Below are positions 5,117 to 5,381 of a stretch of DNA of 5,381 nucleotides, piece by piece; within the stretch, counting starts at the first letter, position 1; each line of letters starts with the position of its first letter. This DNA is from JBGSIZ01 sp041742255. Lineage in GTDB: Bacteria; Pseudomonadota; Alphaproteobacteria; Rhodobacterales; Rhodobacteraceae. The notes below the pieces were generated by a model that saw only the letters and a list, made by a program, of their open reading frames with translations, was not told where the DNA came from and made no database searches. The DNA is taken from positions 1-5,381 of the forward strand of contig JBGSIZ010000163.1 of assembly GCA_041742255.1 (NCBI GenBank), given 5' to 3'. The translations under genes were made by a program, and so were the position numbers.

Positions 5117-5381
5117 TCACACCCATCCGGGCGGGCGTTTGTCGAAAAACGCGGCGATGCCTTCGGCGGCCTCATGGCTTTCCCAGCGGGCGATCAAGGC
5201 GGCAATGGTGGCCTCGATGACGGCATCATCAATCACCGGACCCAACGATCGGACCAGCCGCTTGGCCTGCGCCACGGCACCCGGGGCACAGGACAAATAG
5301 GGGGCAACCTCGGCCTCGATCGCGGCGTCCAAGGCGTCCGGGGGAACGGCACGGGCAATCACCCCCAGCGTGACGGCCTCG
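5117..5381 (-). CDS. Enoyl-CoA hydratase/isomerase family protein (crotonase fold), C-terminal part, 5'-truncated by window edge
   Basis: Only the last 87 residues are in the window; the frame is open to the window edge, so the true start lies outside. The visible part begins EAVTLGVIARAVPPDALDAA, the typical crotonase segment in which a 'xA..LGLV..VVP...L' stretch follows the active-site region. It is followed by APGAVAQAKRLV and ends in AAEGIAAFFDKRPPGWV, matching the usual C-terminal 'EG..AF.EKR.P.W' signature. Family members hydrate or isomerise acyl-CoA thioesters in the cytoplasm. The catalytic glutamates and oxyanion-hole glycines lie upstream and cannot be checked. In related Rhodobacterales a methylglutaconyl-CoA hydratase of leucine breakdown is, as I recall, found near nuo, so that is a candidate role, but it is inference. 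The GTG near 5362 is internal, not the start. It ends with TGA, 175 bases before nuoA. Confidence 0.85.
   Translation of the reverse strand, partial: EAVTLGVIARAVPPDALDAAIEAEVAPYLSCAPGAVAQAKRLVRSLGPVIDDAVIEATIAALIARWESHEAAEGIAAFFDKRPPGWV

Noticed and set aside
4998..5300. Plus-strand frame of 100 codons over the nuoA leader and the crotonase end
   Set aside because: It overlaps the confident crotonase C-terminus and the promoter region, and its product is Arg/Ala-rich without a recognisable domain.

Overview
The window is the 5' part of a respiratory complex I (NADH:quinone oxidoreductase, nuo) operon, read entirely on the minus strand, so transcription runs from high to low coordinates. Several points suggest an alphaproteobacterium of the Rhodobacterales (Rhodobacter/Roseobacter type). 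NuoA-E are separate genes, NuoC and NuoD are not fused, and NuoE carries a long Ala/Pro-rich C-terminal extension. The core subunits strongly resemble mitochondrial and Paracoccus sequences, and the DNA is GC-rich. This placement rests on remembered family features, not on a search.

Layout in the direction of transcription. 5381-5117: C-terminal end of a crotonase-fold enzyme (enoyl-CoA hydratase/isomerase family), cut by the window edge. 5116-4942: a 175-base intergenic region with a plausible sigma70-type promoter and a compact hairpin in the nuoA leader. Then nuoA (4941-4576, probable TTG start), nuoB (4576-4055), nuoC (4048-3422) and nuoD (3425-2208). A short gap and a 24-codon small ORF (2136-2062) lead into nuoE (2062-1019). 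After nuoE come two non-core genes: a class I SAM-dependent methyltransferase (1018-281, GTG start) and a two-helix membrane protein with an Ala/Pro-rich tail (281-1), truncated by the window edge. nuoF and nuoG are expected further on but are not visible.

Almost every junction is overlapping or abutting (TGATG, ATGATG, TAAGTG), which points to one translationally coupled transcription unit. NuoB, C and D form the quinone-proximal peripheral module, NuoE belongs to the NADH-input module, and NuoA is a membrane-arm subunit at the quinone cavity. The visible Fe-S and quinone-site residues are intact, so nothing suggests a decayed complex.

The least ordinary items are the methyltransferase inside the operon, the helix-hairpin-helix-like extension of NuoE, the small ORF coupled to nuoE, and the cysteine-containing two-helix membrane protein. 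No rRNA, tRNA, CRISPR array, insertion sequence or clear intrinsic terminator was seen.
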